DNA from: Zestomonas carbonaria | GTDB taxonomy: Bacteria; Pseudomonadota; Gammaproteobacteria; Pseudomonadales; Pseudomonadaceae | Length of the DNA stretch: 64,000 nucleotides | Direction: 5' to 3' | Assembly (NCBI RefSeq): GCF_904061905.1 | Contig: NZ_CAJFCI010000043.1 | Span: 26,542-90,541, forward strand | Part shown: positions 47,437-56,614 of the stretch, piece after piece | Numbering within the stretch: position 1 is the stretch's first letter | Layout of the letters: every line of letters begins with the position of its first letter | Position numbers and translations under genes: made by a program | The notes under the pieces: model-generated | Told to the model about the DNA's origin: nothing | What the model saw: only the letters and a program-made list of their open reading frames with translations | Databases searched by the model: none

Positions 47437-47517
47437 CTTTTCGCCCTAGCGATAACGCCTGTTCAATCGTTCCAGACAGGCTGGTTCTTGGTATTTATCA
47501 AGCTTGCCCGACATCTT

Positions 47518-47542
47518 GCAGGAGCGAGCTCTGCTCGCGAAG
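47518..47542. repeat. REP element between pilB and pilC
   Basis: GCAGGAGCGAGCTCTGCTCG (continuing CGAAG) is one half of the REP family seen at 3329 and 12963. Only a poor complementary half follows (GTGAGCAGGAGCTGGCTCTT near 47560), so this copy appears decayed. Confidence 0.65.
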
Positions 47543-47591
47543 CCACTCAGGTAGTCCGTGAGCAGGAGCTGGCTCTTCCCCTGTCATCACC

Positions 47592-49295
47592 TCAATCCTT
47601 GGTCACCCTGTTGACCTCTTCCAGGCTGGTGACACCCTGCATGGCCTTCATCAGGCCGGAAGTGCGCAGGTCGGGGAAGCCGTCCTTGCGCATTTGCAAG
47701 GCAATATCAATGGAGTTGCCTTCTTCCATGATAATCCGCTGCAGCGCCGGGGTGTTTTTAACCACTTCATAAATACCGACACGGCCTTTGTAGCCGCCCT
47801 TGCAATTTTCGCAGCCGACCGGGCCGTAGATCTTGAAGGTGCCGATCTTGTCTTCCGGGAAACCCTCGTGGAGCAGGGTTTCGCGTGGCACCTGCACTTC
47901 CTTTTTGCAATGGCTGCACAGCTTGCGCGCCAGGCGCTGGGCGATGATCAGGTTGACCGAGGTGGCGATGTTGAAGGCCGGCACACCCATGTTGCGCAGG
48001 CGGGTCAGGGTTTCCGCGGCACTGTTGGTGTGCAGGGTGGACATCACCATGTGCCCGGTCTGGGCTGCCTTGATGGCGATCTCGGCGGTTTCCAGGTCGC
48101 GGATCTCGCCGACCATGATGATGTCCGGGTCCTGACGGAGGAAGGCGCGCAGCGCCTGGGAGAAGTCCATGCCCTGCTTTGGGTTGACGTTGACCTGGTT
48201 GATGCCTTCCAGGTTGATCTCCACCGGGTCTTCGGCGGTGGAGATGTTCACGTCGGTGGTGTTGAGGATGTTCAGGCCGGTATAGAGCGATACGGTCTTG
48301 CCTGAGCCGGTGGGCCCGGTGACCAGGATCATGCCCTGGGGTTGCTTGAGGGCCGTCATATACAGCTCTTTCTGGTCCTCCTCGTAGCCCAGGGCGTCGA
48401 TGCCCATCTGTGCACTGGTAGGGTCGAGGATCCGCATCACGATCTTCTCGCCCCACAGGGTGGGCAACGTGTTGACGCGGAAGTCGATGGCCTTGGACTT
48501 GGAGATTTTCATCTTGATCCGGCCATCCTGTGGTTTGCGCCGCTCGGAGATGTCCAGGCTGGCCATGACCTTCAGGCGTGCCGAGATCCGGGGGGCCAAT
48601 TGGATAGGCGGGCGTGCCACTTCATGGAGAATGCCATCGGTACGGAAGCGCACCCGGTAGACTTTCTCGTAGGGCTCGAAGTGCAGGTCCGAGGAGCCGC
48701 CCTTGATGGCATCCAGCAGCATCTTGTTGACGAAGCGCACCACTGGCGCATCGTCGGCCTCCGGGTTGGTTGCGGCATCTTGCTTGTCATCAGTAACCGA
48801 TTCGACATCCAGTCCATCCAGATCGACGTCTGCCAGATCCTCCAGGCCGCTATTGGCACTGTCGAAGAACTTCTCGATGGCATCGCCCAGCTTGTCGTCC
48901 TCGACCAGGATGGCTTCGGTAGTCAGGCCGGTGCTGAACTGGATATCGGTTACCGCTTGGTGGTTGGTCGGATCGGAGAGCGCCACGAACAGTTTGTTGC
49001 CGCGCTTCCACAGGGGAAGTGCGCGGTGCTGGCGAATCAGCTTCTCGCTGACCATCTCTTTAGGTTGGCTGTCCTTGTCGATGCTGGCCAGATCGACGAA
49101 GGCGATGCCGAACTGTTCGGCGGCCAGCTCAGCCAGGGCGCGGCTTTTCACCAGTTTGTTCTGCACCAGGTAGGTCACCAGCGGCAGCTTATTGCGCGCG
49201 GCCTGCTGCTGCGCCTGCTGGGCGGTTTTTTCATCCAGCAGTTCGGCGAAGACGATCTGCCGGGCCAGGCCCGAAAGGGAGACGCTGTCGTTCAT
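47592..49295 (-). CDS. pilB: PilB, type IV pilus extension ATPase
   Basis: A 567-residue hexameric motor of the GspE/PilB family that drives pilin polymerisation. The N-terminal MshEN-type domain is at about 1-150. Walker A is [16 protein letters not shown] (about 324-339), followed by the Asp box, the Walker B region ([17 protein letters not shown]), and the zinc-binding tetracysteine CSHCKKE..CENCKGG near the C-terminus. The ATG at 49295 gives [13 protein letters not shown]; a frame from 49430 would invade the pilA promoter. Divergent from pilA across 222 bp. Confidence 0.97.
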   Translation of the reverse strand: MNDSVSLSGLARQIVFAELLDEKTAQQAQQQAARNKLPLVTYLVQNKLVKSRALAELAAEQFGIAFVDLASIDKDSQPKEMVSEKLIRQHRALPLWKRGNKLFVALSDPTNHQAVTDIQFSTGLTTEAILVEDDKLGDAIEKFFDSANSGLEDLADVDLDGLDVESVTDDKQDAATNPEADDAPVVRFVNKMLLDAIKGGSSDLHFEPYEKVYRVRFRTDGILHEVARPPIQLAPRISARLKVMASLDISERRKPQDGRIKMKISKSKAIDFRVNTLPTLWGEKIVMRILDPTSAQMGIDALGYEEDQKELYMTALKQPQGMILVTGPTGSGKTVSLYTGLNILNTTDVNISTAEDPVEINLEGINQVNVNPKQGMDFSQALRAFLRQDPDIIMVGEIRDLETAEIAIKAAQTGHMVMSTLHTNSAAETLTRLRNMGVPAFNIATSVNLIIAQRLARKLCSHCKKEVQVPRETLLHEGFPEDKIGTFKIYGPVGCENCKGGYKGRVGIYEVVKNTPALQRIIMEEGNSIDIALQMRKDGFPDLRTSGLMKAMQGVTSLEEVNRVTKD

Positions 49296-49455
49296 AAGGG
49301 GCTCCACTGGGAATGGGTGCCTTATAACCCAGGAACCGAGAGCTGCCAAATCCGTGCTGGAAGGGTGACGATAATTGTCAGTAATTGCTTTAGGGCGCTT
49401 GTCGAAAGCTGGAGTAAGTGTAGCGAGCACCTGCTATTGGCGTGTCGGGACTGGC

Positions 49456-49471
49456 TGGCATGCAATCTGCT
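49456..49471 (+). promoter_or_regulatory. Sigma-54 promoter of pilA
   Basis: TGGCATGCAATCTGCT has GG at 49457-49458 and GC at 49469-49470 with the exact 10-nt spacing, 47 nt before the pilA start. In P. aeruginosa pilA is driven by RpoN with the PilS-PilR system. PilR sites are not identified. Confidence 0.85.
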
Positions 49472-49517
49472 ATGGCCATTTCAGGCGCATGCCTATCAAC
49501 CCTCTGAGGAGTATCCA

Positions 49518-50033
49518 ATGAAAGCTCAAATGCAAAAGGGTTTTACCCTTATCGAGCTGATGATCGTGGTGGCGATCATCGGTATTCTTGCGGCCATCGC
49601 GCTGCCGCAATATCAGACCTATGTGGCCAAGTCGCAGGTCGCCCGTGTCATGAGTGAGACCGGTGCGCTGAAGACCGCTGCTGAAAGCTGTTTGCTGGAA
49701 GGCAGAACCACCGTTGTCACTGGTGACCCGGCTACTACTACTGAGTGCAATCTGGGTTGGACTGGCAGCAACCTGCTGGGCAGTGGTGTTGCCATTCAGG
49801 ACCCGGGGCTGGTCGTTACTCTGAGCGCTACCGGCGATAGCACAATCGAAGCCACCTTCAAGCAGGGCGCAGCGTCGATCCTGCATGACAAGAAGCTGCG
49901 TTGGACCCGCACTCCGGCAGGTGCATGGGGCTGCAGCACTGACGTAGACTCGAAATATCGTGCATCTGGCTGCCAGACTGAACTTGGCGCTACTCCGCCG
50001 GAGCAAGATGACAGCGGAACCCCTGATGCTTGA
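49518..50033 (+). CDS. pilA: PilA, type IV major pilin (first pilin)
   Basis: A 171-residue prepilin. The leader MKAQMQKG is cleaved by PilD before F9, and the mature N-terminus [18 protein letters not shown] has the essential Glu at position 5. Cysteines are C58, C77, C139 and C152. The C139-C152 pair would close the D-region loop, and C58-C77 suggests a second disulfide. A 19-residue acidic, Pro-rich tail (through [11 protein letters not shown]) extends beyond the last Cys, which makes it longer than common P. aeruginosa pilins (about 150). CTGAGGAG supports the ATG at 49518. A terminator follows directly. Confidence 0.94.
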   Translation: MKAQMQKGFTLIELMIVVAIIGILAAIALPQYQTYVAKSQVARVMSETGALKTAAESCLLEGRTTVVTGDPATTTECNLGWTGSNLLGSGVAIQDPGLVVTLSATGDSTIEATFKQGAASILHDKKLRWTRTPAGAWGCSTDVDSKYRASGCQTELGATPPEQDDSGTPDA

Positions 50034-50042
50034 TTGAAATTA

Positions 50043-50079
50043 AAGGCTCACCCCGATTGGGGTGGGCCTTTTCTTTTTT
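50043..50079 (+). terminator. Intrinsic terminator of pilA
   Basis: The stem AAGGCTCACCCC-GATT-GGGGTGGGCCTT, with one mismatch, is followed by TTCTTTTTT, 9 nt after the pilA stop. It separates pilA from the serine-hydrolase gene. Confidence 0.88.
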
Positions 50080-50116
50080 GTGCGGTACTTGTTTTTTGCG
50101 ATATCAAGTGCGAAAA

Positions 50117-51319
50117 ATGATGAGGCTATTTCGGTTTCCGGTGCTTCTCTTGCTTGTGGGCGGGGTTCTGGTTGTTTCGACTGTTGCCCATTTTTGGATA
50201 ACGGATCGCCTTGGTATTTCTCGAGCTTTTTATTCTGTCGAGGCTGTCTCTACGCGATGGTCTATTAATTGTTCTGCAGGCTCTCCGGACTGGATGCACG
50301 ATGCAGTTCGCAGGGCTATTGGCGACAACTACTCTCTTTCCAATCAATTAGCCTATATCGACTGGGGCGGCCATTTACACCATTGTGAAAGTGGTTGGCT
50401 GCGTGGAATGCTCACCTCTCCTCGGCTAAATCACGAGCATCGCTTCCGATACGCCAGTACTACCAAGCTGTTTACTGCGGATACCATTCTGAAGCTGGTC
50501 GATGCTGGCCAGTTATCGCTGGATGATCGGTTGGTTGATTTGTTGCCGGAGATTGGTCCTGTTGTAGACGGTCGGCTGGCATCGGTAACCATAGAGCATT
50601 TGCTGATGCACCGGGCCGGGTTTGATCGGATCCGCTCGCCAGACCCGATGTTTCTGGACGGGCAACGCCCGTGGTGTCCATACAATATCGGCCAACTGGC
50701 CCGCATGCGGCTCGATTTTGCTCCGGGCGAGCGGCAAGTCTACTCCAATCTGGGCTATTGCCTGCTTGGTATGGTGATTGAGCGGGTTACCGGTGAGTCC
50801 TACCGTGCGTGGGTGTCGCGTGAATACGCACTCGATGACGCCGATATTCGTTTTGTCGACGGTGGGTTCTTCGATGATGAGGTGAGCTATGACTTTCGCA
50901 ACAGCGATGTTTATGGCGAGTGGTACTCGAAGTATTTCGATTTCAATGCGCTCTCTTCGGCCGCCGGGCTTTCAGGAAGCGCTGAAGCGCTAGCTCGAGT
51001 TGTGCGAGGTATGGTGCTGCGAAGCTCGCTGAACCTGACGTCGTACGATGTATCGCCGGACTGCGACGAGACGGTGCTGCGATCTTGCTATGGCTATGCT
51101 TTCTATAAATTGCGGAAGCCGAAAAGGGATTTCTACATTCATGTACAGCCAGGCTTCTTATATGGCATGTCGGCAGTGGCGCTTGTCGATAGCAAGGGTG
51201 GTGTTCTAGTCTGGCTGGGGAATGGGATGCCTAGGGCGGGTGACGCGGTCGGAGACAATATGACTGTCCACTTGCTGGATGTGTTGACTGATCATTACGC
51301 ACGACAGGCAGGTGAATGA
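50117..51319 (+). CDS. Membrane-anchored beta-lactamase-fold serine hydrolase
   Basis: A 400-residue protein. The N-terminal membrane segment (about 6-24) is followed by a periplasmic domain of the serine beta-lactamase/penicillin-binding superfamily. The SxxK motif is S114-T-T-K117 in RYASTTKLF and the YxN motif is Y209-S-N211 in QVYSNLGY. The third motif is not clear; HVQPG in FYIHVQPGF is a candidate. Activities in this superfamily include esterase, amidase, D-peptidase and transpeptidase. The start after the pilA terminator (ATG-ATG at 50117) has a weak ribosome site. The first 200 nt are visibly A/T-rich. It overlaps the acyltransferase gene by 4 nt, forming one operon. Confidence 0.8.
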   Translation: MMRLFRFPVLLLLVGGVLVVSTVAHFWITDRLGISRAFYSVEAVSTRWSINCSAGSPDWMHDAVRRAIGDNYSLSNQLAYIDWGGHLHHCESGWLRGMLTSPRLNHEHRFRYASTTKLFTADTILKLVDAGQLSLDDRLVDLLPEIGPVVDGRLASVTIEHLLMHRAGFDRIRSPDPMFLDGQRPWCPYNIGQLARMRLDFAPGERQVYSNLGYCLLGMVIERVTGESYRAWVSREYALDDADIRFVDGGFFDDEVSYDFRNSDVYGEWYSKYFDFNALSSAAGLSGSAEALARVVRGMVLRSSLNLTSYDVSPDCDETVLRSCYGYAFYKLRKPKRDFYIHVQPGFLYGMSAVALVDSKGGVLVWLGNGMPRAGDAVGDNMTVHLLDVLTDHYARQAGE

Positions 51320-52344
51320 ACGATCGGATGCGCTACAACGCCAGCCTTGATGGGCTGCGTGCGCTGGCGGCGCTGACTATCGCCTTCTATCACGCTCACG
51401 TGCCGGCGATGCCGGGTGGCTTCTTCGGTGTCGATATCTTCTTCGTACTATCGGGCTACCTGATCACCCGGTTGCTGGTCGACGAGTACCACGCCAGCGG
51501 TACGGTGCAGTTGCGCCGCTTTGTCGCGCGGCGCTTGCGCCGGCTCTACCCGGCGTTACTGTTGATGCTGCTGGTCTATCTGCTGATCGCGCCGCTGGTG
51601 TTTGCGCAGGTGTCCTTCGGTAAGCATCTGCTCGATACGATGTGGTCGGCACTCTACCTCGCCAACTATGCCAGCGCATTCGGCTTTCCAATGTCGATGC
51701 TCGGCCATGTCTGGAGCCTCGCGGTGGAGGTGCAGTTCTACTTGCTGTGGCCGCTGCTGTTCCTGCTATTAGTTCGGATGCCGCGCCTGTGGGTGGTGGG
51801 CGCCATCGCTTTGTTATATCTGCTGGCTTCTGGGTGGCGCTGGTGGAGCTTCGATCATGCCTCTGATCCCTGGCTGATCTATACCCGCGCCGACACCCAC
51901 TGCAGCGGGCTGCTCTTGGGCTGCCTGCTTGGCTATCTGAATCCTCGGCGGATTCATCGCTACTGGATCGTCGTAGCGGTGGTGGCCCTATTTTTTGCTG
52001 TGACCTTTTTTAGCTGGCCGTGGGGGACGACGGCGCGCTTCGGTTTCCCGCTGGTGGAGGTGTGTGCGGCGCTGTTGATCCTGTCGCAGCCGAAATGGCT
52101 TGGCTGGAGGCCGCTAGCGTGGTTTGGTCGTATCTCCTATGGCTTCTATCTGTGGCATTTCCTCATGATGCGCGTGCTGCAGGAGTGGCAGTGGCACTGG
52201 CTGGAAGTTTTTCTGATGGGCTCGCTGGCCGGGTTGGTGATGGCGACTCTCTGTTACTACCTTGTCGAGCGCCGCTTCCATAGGGCGTGGTTTGAGCGGA
52301 CGGCGCCGGCTGTCAAGGTCGGATCGGCACCATCCGCCTCGTGA
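51316..52344 (+). CDS. Acyltransferase-3 (OafA/YrhL-type) membrane O-acyltransferase
   Basis: A 342-residue integral membrane protein with about ten helices. Acyltransferase-3 hallmarks are SLDGLRALAALTIAFYHAH (conserved Arg and catalytic-type His), FFGVDIFFVLSGYLIT (about 37-52), GHVWSLAVEVQFYLLWPL, and ISYGFYLWHF. Family members transfer acetyl or other acyl groups to sugars of O-antigen, exopolysaccharide or peptidoglycan. No SGNH domain is attached. The ATG overlaps the serine-hydrolase stop (ATGA). Its substrate is unknown; the pilin setting hints at a pilus-linked or envelope glycan. Confidence 0.88.
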   Translation: MNDRMRYNASLDGLRALAALTIAFYHAHVPAMPGGFFGVDIFFVLSGYLITRLLVDEYHASGTVQLRRFVARRLRRLYPALLLMLLVYLLIAPLVFAQVSFGKHLLDTMWSALYLANYASAFGFPMSMLGHVWSLAVEVQFYLLWPLLFLLLVRMPRLWVVGAIALLYLLASGWRWWSFDHASDPWLIYTRADTHCSGLLLGCLLGYLNPRRIHRYWIVVAVVALFFAVTFFSWPWGTTARFGFPLVEVCAALLILSQPKWLGWRPLAWFGRISYGFYLWHFLMMRVLQEWQWHWLEVFLMGSLAGLVMATLCYYLVERRFHRAWFERTAPAVKVGSAPSAS

Positions 52345-52458
52345 GCGTTGTGCTGGCGGTTGCGTCGGTCGCTGAAAATTGACAGCTACTGACAAGGCTT
52401 GTCGATGCCGTTTCTCGGTGTTCTTGTGCCAACACAATAAGTTAAAAGATTTTTTATG

Positions 52459-52474
52459 TGGCACGAGTTGTGCC
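52459..52474 (+). promoter_or_regulatory. Sigma-54 promoter of the second pilin gene
   Basis: TGGCACGAGTTGTGCC has GG at 52460-52461 and GC at 52472-52473 with the required 10-nt spacing. Its TGGCACG block is the consensus itself. It lies 35 nt before the ATG at 52509, so the second pilin has its own RpoN-dependent promoter. Confidence 0.85.
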
Positions 52475-52508
52475 CCTGTATCGGGTAGTCGAACTTAGGG
52501 GGCGGTCG

Positions 52509-52949
52509 ATGCCTGTATTGAAAGTTAAAGGGTTTACCCTGATCGAACTCATGATCGTGGTGGCCATCATCGGTATCTTGGCCGCCGTCGCAGTACCCAT
52601 TTACCAGCAATATATCGCGACGACCCAGATCAAGCGGGTATATGCGGAGCTGTCGGAGTATCGGGCTGTAGTGGAGGAACGCTTGGCCAACGGGGCCGGC
52701 AGTATCAGTAACGATGATCTGGGCTATGTGCCCTCGAATCTCACCCAAGCTGTGGTGGGCGATCTGGTCACTGTCAATGCAGATGGTTCGAGCAGTCTAC
52801 AGGTGACGCTGGGCGGCAGTATCAGTCCTGCCGTGGCAGGGACGCTGGTGGTGTTGAATCGCAGTGTTGATGGGGGCTGGACATGCGATATCGACGGCTC
52901 TGCCGCTCCGGCTTGGCGGGATGCTTATATGCCGAGAGGGTGCGAGTAA
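52509..52949 (+). CDS. Second type IV pilin (PilA paralogue)
   Basis: A 146-residue prepilin with leader MPVLKVKG and mature start [18 protein letters not shown], including Glu5. The first 22 mature residues are almost identical to PilA, but the globular part is unrelated at a glance. It has only two cysteines, C126 and C145, enclosing an 18-residue D-region loop (CDIDGS...MPRGC). Its length is that of common major pilins. The start at 52509 was chosen for the leader; a frame from 52458 adds 17 residues. It could be an alternative major pilin, or a modulator as described for PilAII of P. stutzeri. Sigma-54 promoter upstream. Confidence 0.9.
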   Translation: MPVLKVKGFTLIELMIVVAIIGILAAVAVPIYQQYIATTQIKRVYAELSEYRAVVEERLANGAGSISNDDLGYVPSNLTQAVVGDLVTVNADGSSSLQVTLGGSISPAVAGTLVVLNRSVDGGWTCDIDGSAAPAWRDAYMPRGCE

Positions 52950-53008
52950 GGCGACGCAGTACTCATCCGCTCGTTCGGGGCATTTCTGGGAGTTGATGAC
53001 AGCCTCCT

Positions 53009-53857
53009 TCACAAACTCAACCGCATCGACAAATCCACCGCCTTCACATCCTTGGTCAACCCACCAATCGAGATATAGTCCACCCCAGTCTCGGCGATAG
53101 TCCGCAATGTGCTTTCGCTGATTCCGCCCGAGGCTTCCAGTTTCGCGCGGCCGGCGGTGATTTCCACGGCGTGACGCATATCGTCGAGGCTCAGTTCGTC
53201 GAGCATGACGATATCGGCGCCGGCCTCCAGTGCTTCCTTCAATTCCCCCAGGCTTTCCACTTCCACCTCCACCGGCTTGCCGGGGGCGATCTTGTGGGCG
53301 GCGGTGATGGCCTGGGCGATGCCGCCGCTGGCGGCGATGTGGTTTTCCTTGATCAGGAAGGCGTCGTAGAGGCCGATGCGGTGGTTGTGGCAGCCGCCGC
53401 AGGTGACCGCGTATTTCTGGGCCAGGCGCAGGCCGGGGAGGGTCTTGCGGGTGTCGAGCAGTTTCACGTCGGTGTCGCTGACCAGGTCGGCATAGTGGCG
53501 GCACTTGGTCGCCACGCCGGAGAGCGTCTGCAGGAAGTTCAGGGCGCTGCGTTCGCCACTGAGCAGGGCGCGGGCCGGGCCTTCCAGGGTGAACAGGACC
53601 TGATTGGATTGCACCCGTTCGCCGTCCCGCACTTGCCAGCGCACCGCCACGCGTGGGTCGAGCTGACGGAATACCGCATCGACCCAGGCGCTGCCGCAGA
53701 CGACGGCGGTTTCGCGCGTGATCACGCTGGCGTGGGCCAGGCGTTCGGCGGGAATCAACTGGGCGGTGATGTCGCCGCTGCCGATGTCTTCAGCCAGGGC
53801 GCGGCGGACGTTTGCCTCGATCTCGGCGCTCAGGTCGGCAAGGGTCAGGTTGGGCAT
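53009..53857 (-). CDS. nadC: NadC, nicotinate-nucleotide (quinolinate) pyrophosphorylase
   Basis: A 282-residue enzyme that converts quinolinate and PRPP to nicotinate mononucleotide in NAD synthesis. Family motifs are [13 protein letters not shown] (about 19-31), [21 protein letters not shown] (about 138-158), [17 protein letters not shown], and the C-terminal EASGGI and [11 protein letters not shown]. The ATG at 53857 gives MPNLTLADL; longer frames have no family support. Converges on the second pilin gene. In P. aeruginosa nadC also neighbours pilA. Confidence 0.96.
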   Translation of the reverse strand: MPNLTLADLSAEIEANVRRALAEDIGSGDITAQLIPAERLAHASVITRETAVVCGSAWVDAVFRQLDPRVAVRWQVRDGERVQSNQVLFTLEGPARALLSGERSALNFLQTLSGVATKCRHYADLVSDTDVKLLDTRKTLPGLRLAQKYAVTCGGCHNHRIGLYDAFLIKENHIAASGGIAQAITAAHKIAPGKPVEVEVESLGELKEALEAGADIVMLDELSLDDMRHAVEITAGRAKLEASGGISESTLRTIAETGVDYISIGGLTKDVKAVDLSMRLSL

Positions 53858-54246
53858 GGCGAACTCCGCAGTAAACAGGGCTTGGCCGTCGCGGCGGCCG
53901 GGAATGCGTGAAGGATGCCGTAGCCCGCCTGGCGATGACAAAGGGTTGGGCTCCGGGAGGGCGGGATTATAGAGGCAGCCGACAGCCGGCGTAGAGTGAT
54001 TGCGACGTGCCATGATTTTTGTGATATCAAGCCAGGCAGAATGAAGGTAGGGCGGGAGCCTGGTCGGTGTTCATCTGTGACTTGGTTCATGTCTGGGTGA
54101 AAAGCTTGCGTGGGGCTTGCAGATTGATCCCTATAATGGCTTTACTTTTCCCATTATTGACGCCAGACCTTTGACGTTAAGGATAACGCTTCGCCGACTG
54201 CTGTGCGGCCCGCCACACCGGATGGCGGGTTTGCTGGAGATCCGCA
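53858..54246. other. 389-nt divergent intergenic region, nadC / DUF1631
   Basis: No gene is visible here. A consensus -10 box TATAAT lies at 54132-54137 facing right, without a clear -35, and could serve the DUF1631 gene. A short GCCCGCCACACC..GGATGGCGGGTTT dyad lies at about 54209-54231. The tRNA-Thr I remember between pilA and nadC in P. aeruginosa is not present here. Confidence 0.5.
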
Positions 54247-56547
54247 ATGACCGACGCGAAAGTGGTGCACCTCACCAAGGTAGCCCCTGAGCACTCGCCA
54301 AACTCGCCGGTAGGAAGACTGCCCGTGGCGTTGACCCCTGTGCGCGACAAAGCTGCGCATCAGCTCAAGCAGGCATTGCAGGCGTTGTTCGATAATGCGG
54401 ACGACACGCTGTTCGAGATGGCTGATCGCGCCACCAGCAATGCCGAGCAGAATGCTTTCTTCGAAGCCATGCGCGACCTGCGCCTGAAGCGCAAGAACAT
54501 CGAGCGCAGCTTCCTGCAGAAGCTATTCGAGTCCTTTTCCTCGCTCAACCAATACGAAATCGGCAAGGCGCCGCAATTGGACGCGGTGTCGTTCGACAGC
54601 CTGTCGCTGGTCCAGAACGATGAGCTGGAGGAGCGTGTAGCCATCGATTCGATGGTCGCCAAGGTCATGAGCCGCGATGCGCAGGCGTTGGGGCATCTGA
54701 CCACCCGCCTGAATGCGATGATCGCCCGCAAGCTCGACGACAAGAGCAACCCGCTCGGTCCGGAGGCGCTGTGTGGCGCTTTTCTCGATGCCTGCAGCAG
54801 CCTCGGGGTGGAGATCAAGGTCAAGCTGATCATCCTCAAGCTGTTCGAGAAATATGTGCTCAGCGGGTTGGGGCTGCTCTATGACGAGGTCAACCAGTCG
54901 CTGGTGGCCGCCGGGGTTCTGCCTGAGCTGACATCCACGCCGATGCGCCGTCGCGCCGTGCAGCAGCCTGGTGGGCGCTCCGCGCAGGGAGACGTGCCGT
55001 TGGTTTCTGGCGCGGAGCCTTATGCCGATGGCGGCGAGGTCCAGGAAGTGTTCGGCGCCTTGCAGGAGCTGTTGTCGCAGGTGCGTGGCGTGGCCGCTCC
55101 ACGGCGCGAGTTGCCGGCCGATGCGATGCCGATCACCAGTAACGACCTGACCCGACTGCTTTCCCATCTGCAGCAGCGCGTGCCGATGCGGGCGATGGAC
55201 GATTTCGACCTGCGCATGCAACTGGAGCAACTGCTTGGCCGCGTCAGCGCCAGGAGTGGCAAGGCACGGGTGGTGGGCGAGGTCGATGAGGATGTCATCA
55301 ACCTCGTGTCGATGCTCTTCGAGTTCATCCTCGACGACCGCACCCTGCCGGATTCGCTGAAGGCACTGATCGGTCGCCTGCAGATCCCGATGCTCAAGGT
55401 CGCGGTACTGGACAAGACGTTCTTTAGCCGTGGCAGCCATCCGGCGCGGCGCCTGCTCAACGAGATCGCTTCGGCAGCCCTGGGCTGGGCCGAGCAGGGC
55501 GATGTGCAGCGCGATAGCCTGTACCAGAAGATCGAGCAGGTGGTACAGCGTCTGCTGAATGACTTCGTCGATGATCCGGCGATCTTTTCCGAACTTCTGG
55601 CGGACTTCCTGGCGTTCGTCGGCGATGAGCGCCGGCGCAGTGAGCTGCTCGAGCAGCGTACCCGCGATGCCGAGGAAGGCAGCGCCAAGGCCGAGATGGC
55701 CCGCCGTCAGGTGGAGCAGGCGCTGAATGACCGTCTGCTGGGCAAGACCTTGCCCGAGGTGGTGGTTCGCCTGTTGCAGGAAGCCTGGAGCAAGGTGTTG
55801 ATGCTGACCTGCCTGAAGCACGGGGTCGAGTCGGATGAGTGGCAAGCGGCGCTGGCGACCATGGATGACCTGGTGTGGAGCGTCGAGCCACACGAAGGGC
55901 TCGAGGCGCGGCAGCGATTGCTGGAACTGGTGCCGGGTCTGCTCAAGGCGTTGCGCGAAGGTTTGACCAGTGCGGCGTTCGATCCGTTCTCCACAGGCGA
56001 GTTCTTCAGCCAGTTGGAGGCCCTGCATGTGCAGGGCCTGCAGCGCTTCAAGCGTCCATTGCCAGAGGCCGAGCCTGTGGAGGCCGCCGTGGAAGTGGCC
56101 GATGAGTCAGCGGCGCCGGAAGTAGGTATTCCGCTGCTCGATCTGTCGAGGACGGATGAGGAGGAGGCCGAGGCGCCCGCGATGGTGGCGGTGGTCGAGG
56201 AGATCGTCCTGTCCGCGCCGGGCGAAAGCCGCTCGATGGAGCAGGAAGTGGTCCTGCCGGATGACGATGAGGCGCTGCTGCAGGTGGATAACCTGCGGGT
56301 AGGTAGCTGGGTCGAGTTTCAGGAGGACGAGGAGCACAAGCTGCGCTGCAAGCTGGCTGCGGTGATCAAGGCGACTGGCAAGTATGTGTTCGTCAACCGT
56401 ACCGGCATGAAGGTGCTGGAGAAGACCCGCATGGGGCTGGCGGTGGAGTTCCGTCGTGGTGCTATCCGCCTGCTTGACGACGCGCTGTTGTTCGACCGGG
56501 CGCTGGAGTCGGTGATCGGCAACCTGCGCCGGCTGAAGAACGCCTGA
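54247..56547 (+). CDS. DUF1631 family protein, second paralogue
   Basis: A 766-residue helical cytoplasmic protein with the same architecture as the protein encoded at 23190-25568. The N-terminal NAFFEAMRDLRLKRKNIERSF and LGPEALCGAFLDACSSLG correspond to blocks there, as do VINLVSMLFEFILDDRTLP and HPARRLLNEIASAALG. A charged linker (about 610-680) leads to a C-terminal beta-rich module GSWVEFQEDEEHKLRCKL through YVFVNRTGMKV. Function unknown. In P. aeruginosa a member also sits between nadC and ampD. The start is supported by GGAGATCCGCA upstream. Confidence 0.83.
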   Translation: MTDAKVVHLTKVAPEHSPNSPVGRLPVALTPVRDKAAHQLKQALQALFDNADDTLFEMADRATSNAEQNAFFEAMRDLRLKRKNIERSFLQKLFESFSSLNQYEIGKAPQLDAVSFDSLSLVQNDELEERVAIDSMVAKVMSRDAQALGHLTTRLNAMIARKLDDKSNPLGPEALCGAFLDACSSLGVEIKVKLIILKLFEKYVLSGLGLLYDEVNQSLVAAGVLPELTSTPMRRRAVQQPGGRSAQGDVPLVSGAEPYADGGEVQEVFGALQELLSQVRGVAAPRRELPADAMPITSNDLTRLLSHLQQRVPMRAMDDFDLRMQLEQLLGRVSARSGKARVVGEVDEDVINLVSMLFEFILDDRTLPDSLKALIGRLQIPMLKVAVLDKTFFSRGSHPARRLLNEIASAALGWAEQGDVQRDSLYQKIEQVVQRLLNDFVDDPAIFSELLADFLAFVGDERRRSELLEQRTRDAEEGSAKAEMARRQVEQALNDRLLGKTLPEVVVRLLQEAWSKVLMLTCLKHGVESDEWQAALATMDDLVWSVEPHEGLEARQRLLELVPGLLKALREGLTSAAFDPFSTGEFFSQLEALHVQGLQRFKRPLPEAEPVEAAVEVADESAAPEVGIPLLDLSRTDEEEAEAPAMVAVVEEIVLSAPGESRSMEQEVVLPDDDEALLQVDNLRVGSWVEFQEDEEHKLRCKLAAVIKATGKYVFVNRTGMKVLEKTRMGLAVEFRRGAIRLLDDALLFDRALESVIGNLRRLKNA

Positions 56548-56566
56548 GCTTTCCGATAGATACATG

Positions 56567-56600
56567 GACAACGCCCGGAGATTCCGGGCGTTGTCGTTTT
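56567..56600 (+). terminator. Intrinsic terminator after the second DUF1631 gene
   Basis: A 13-bp stem beginning GACAACGCCCGGA with loop GAT is followed by GTTTTT, 19 nt after the stop. Confidence 0.9.
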
Positions 56601-56614
56601 TACGAAGCGCTTTT

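Noticed and set aside
51316..52344. Acyltransferase as a TfpO/PilO pilin glycosyltransferase
   Set aside because: Its motifs (FFVLSGYLIT, YGFYLWHF, early Arg-His pair) are those of acyltransferase-3 proteins, not of Wzy-type pilin glycosyltransferases.
53858..54246. tRNA-Thr gene expected beside nadC and pilA
   Set aside because: No cloverleaf can be drawn in this gap or in 52345-52508.
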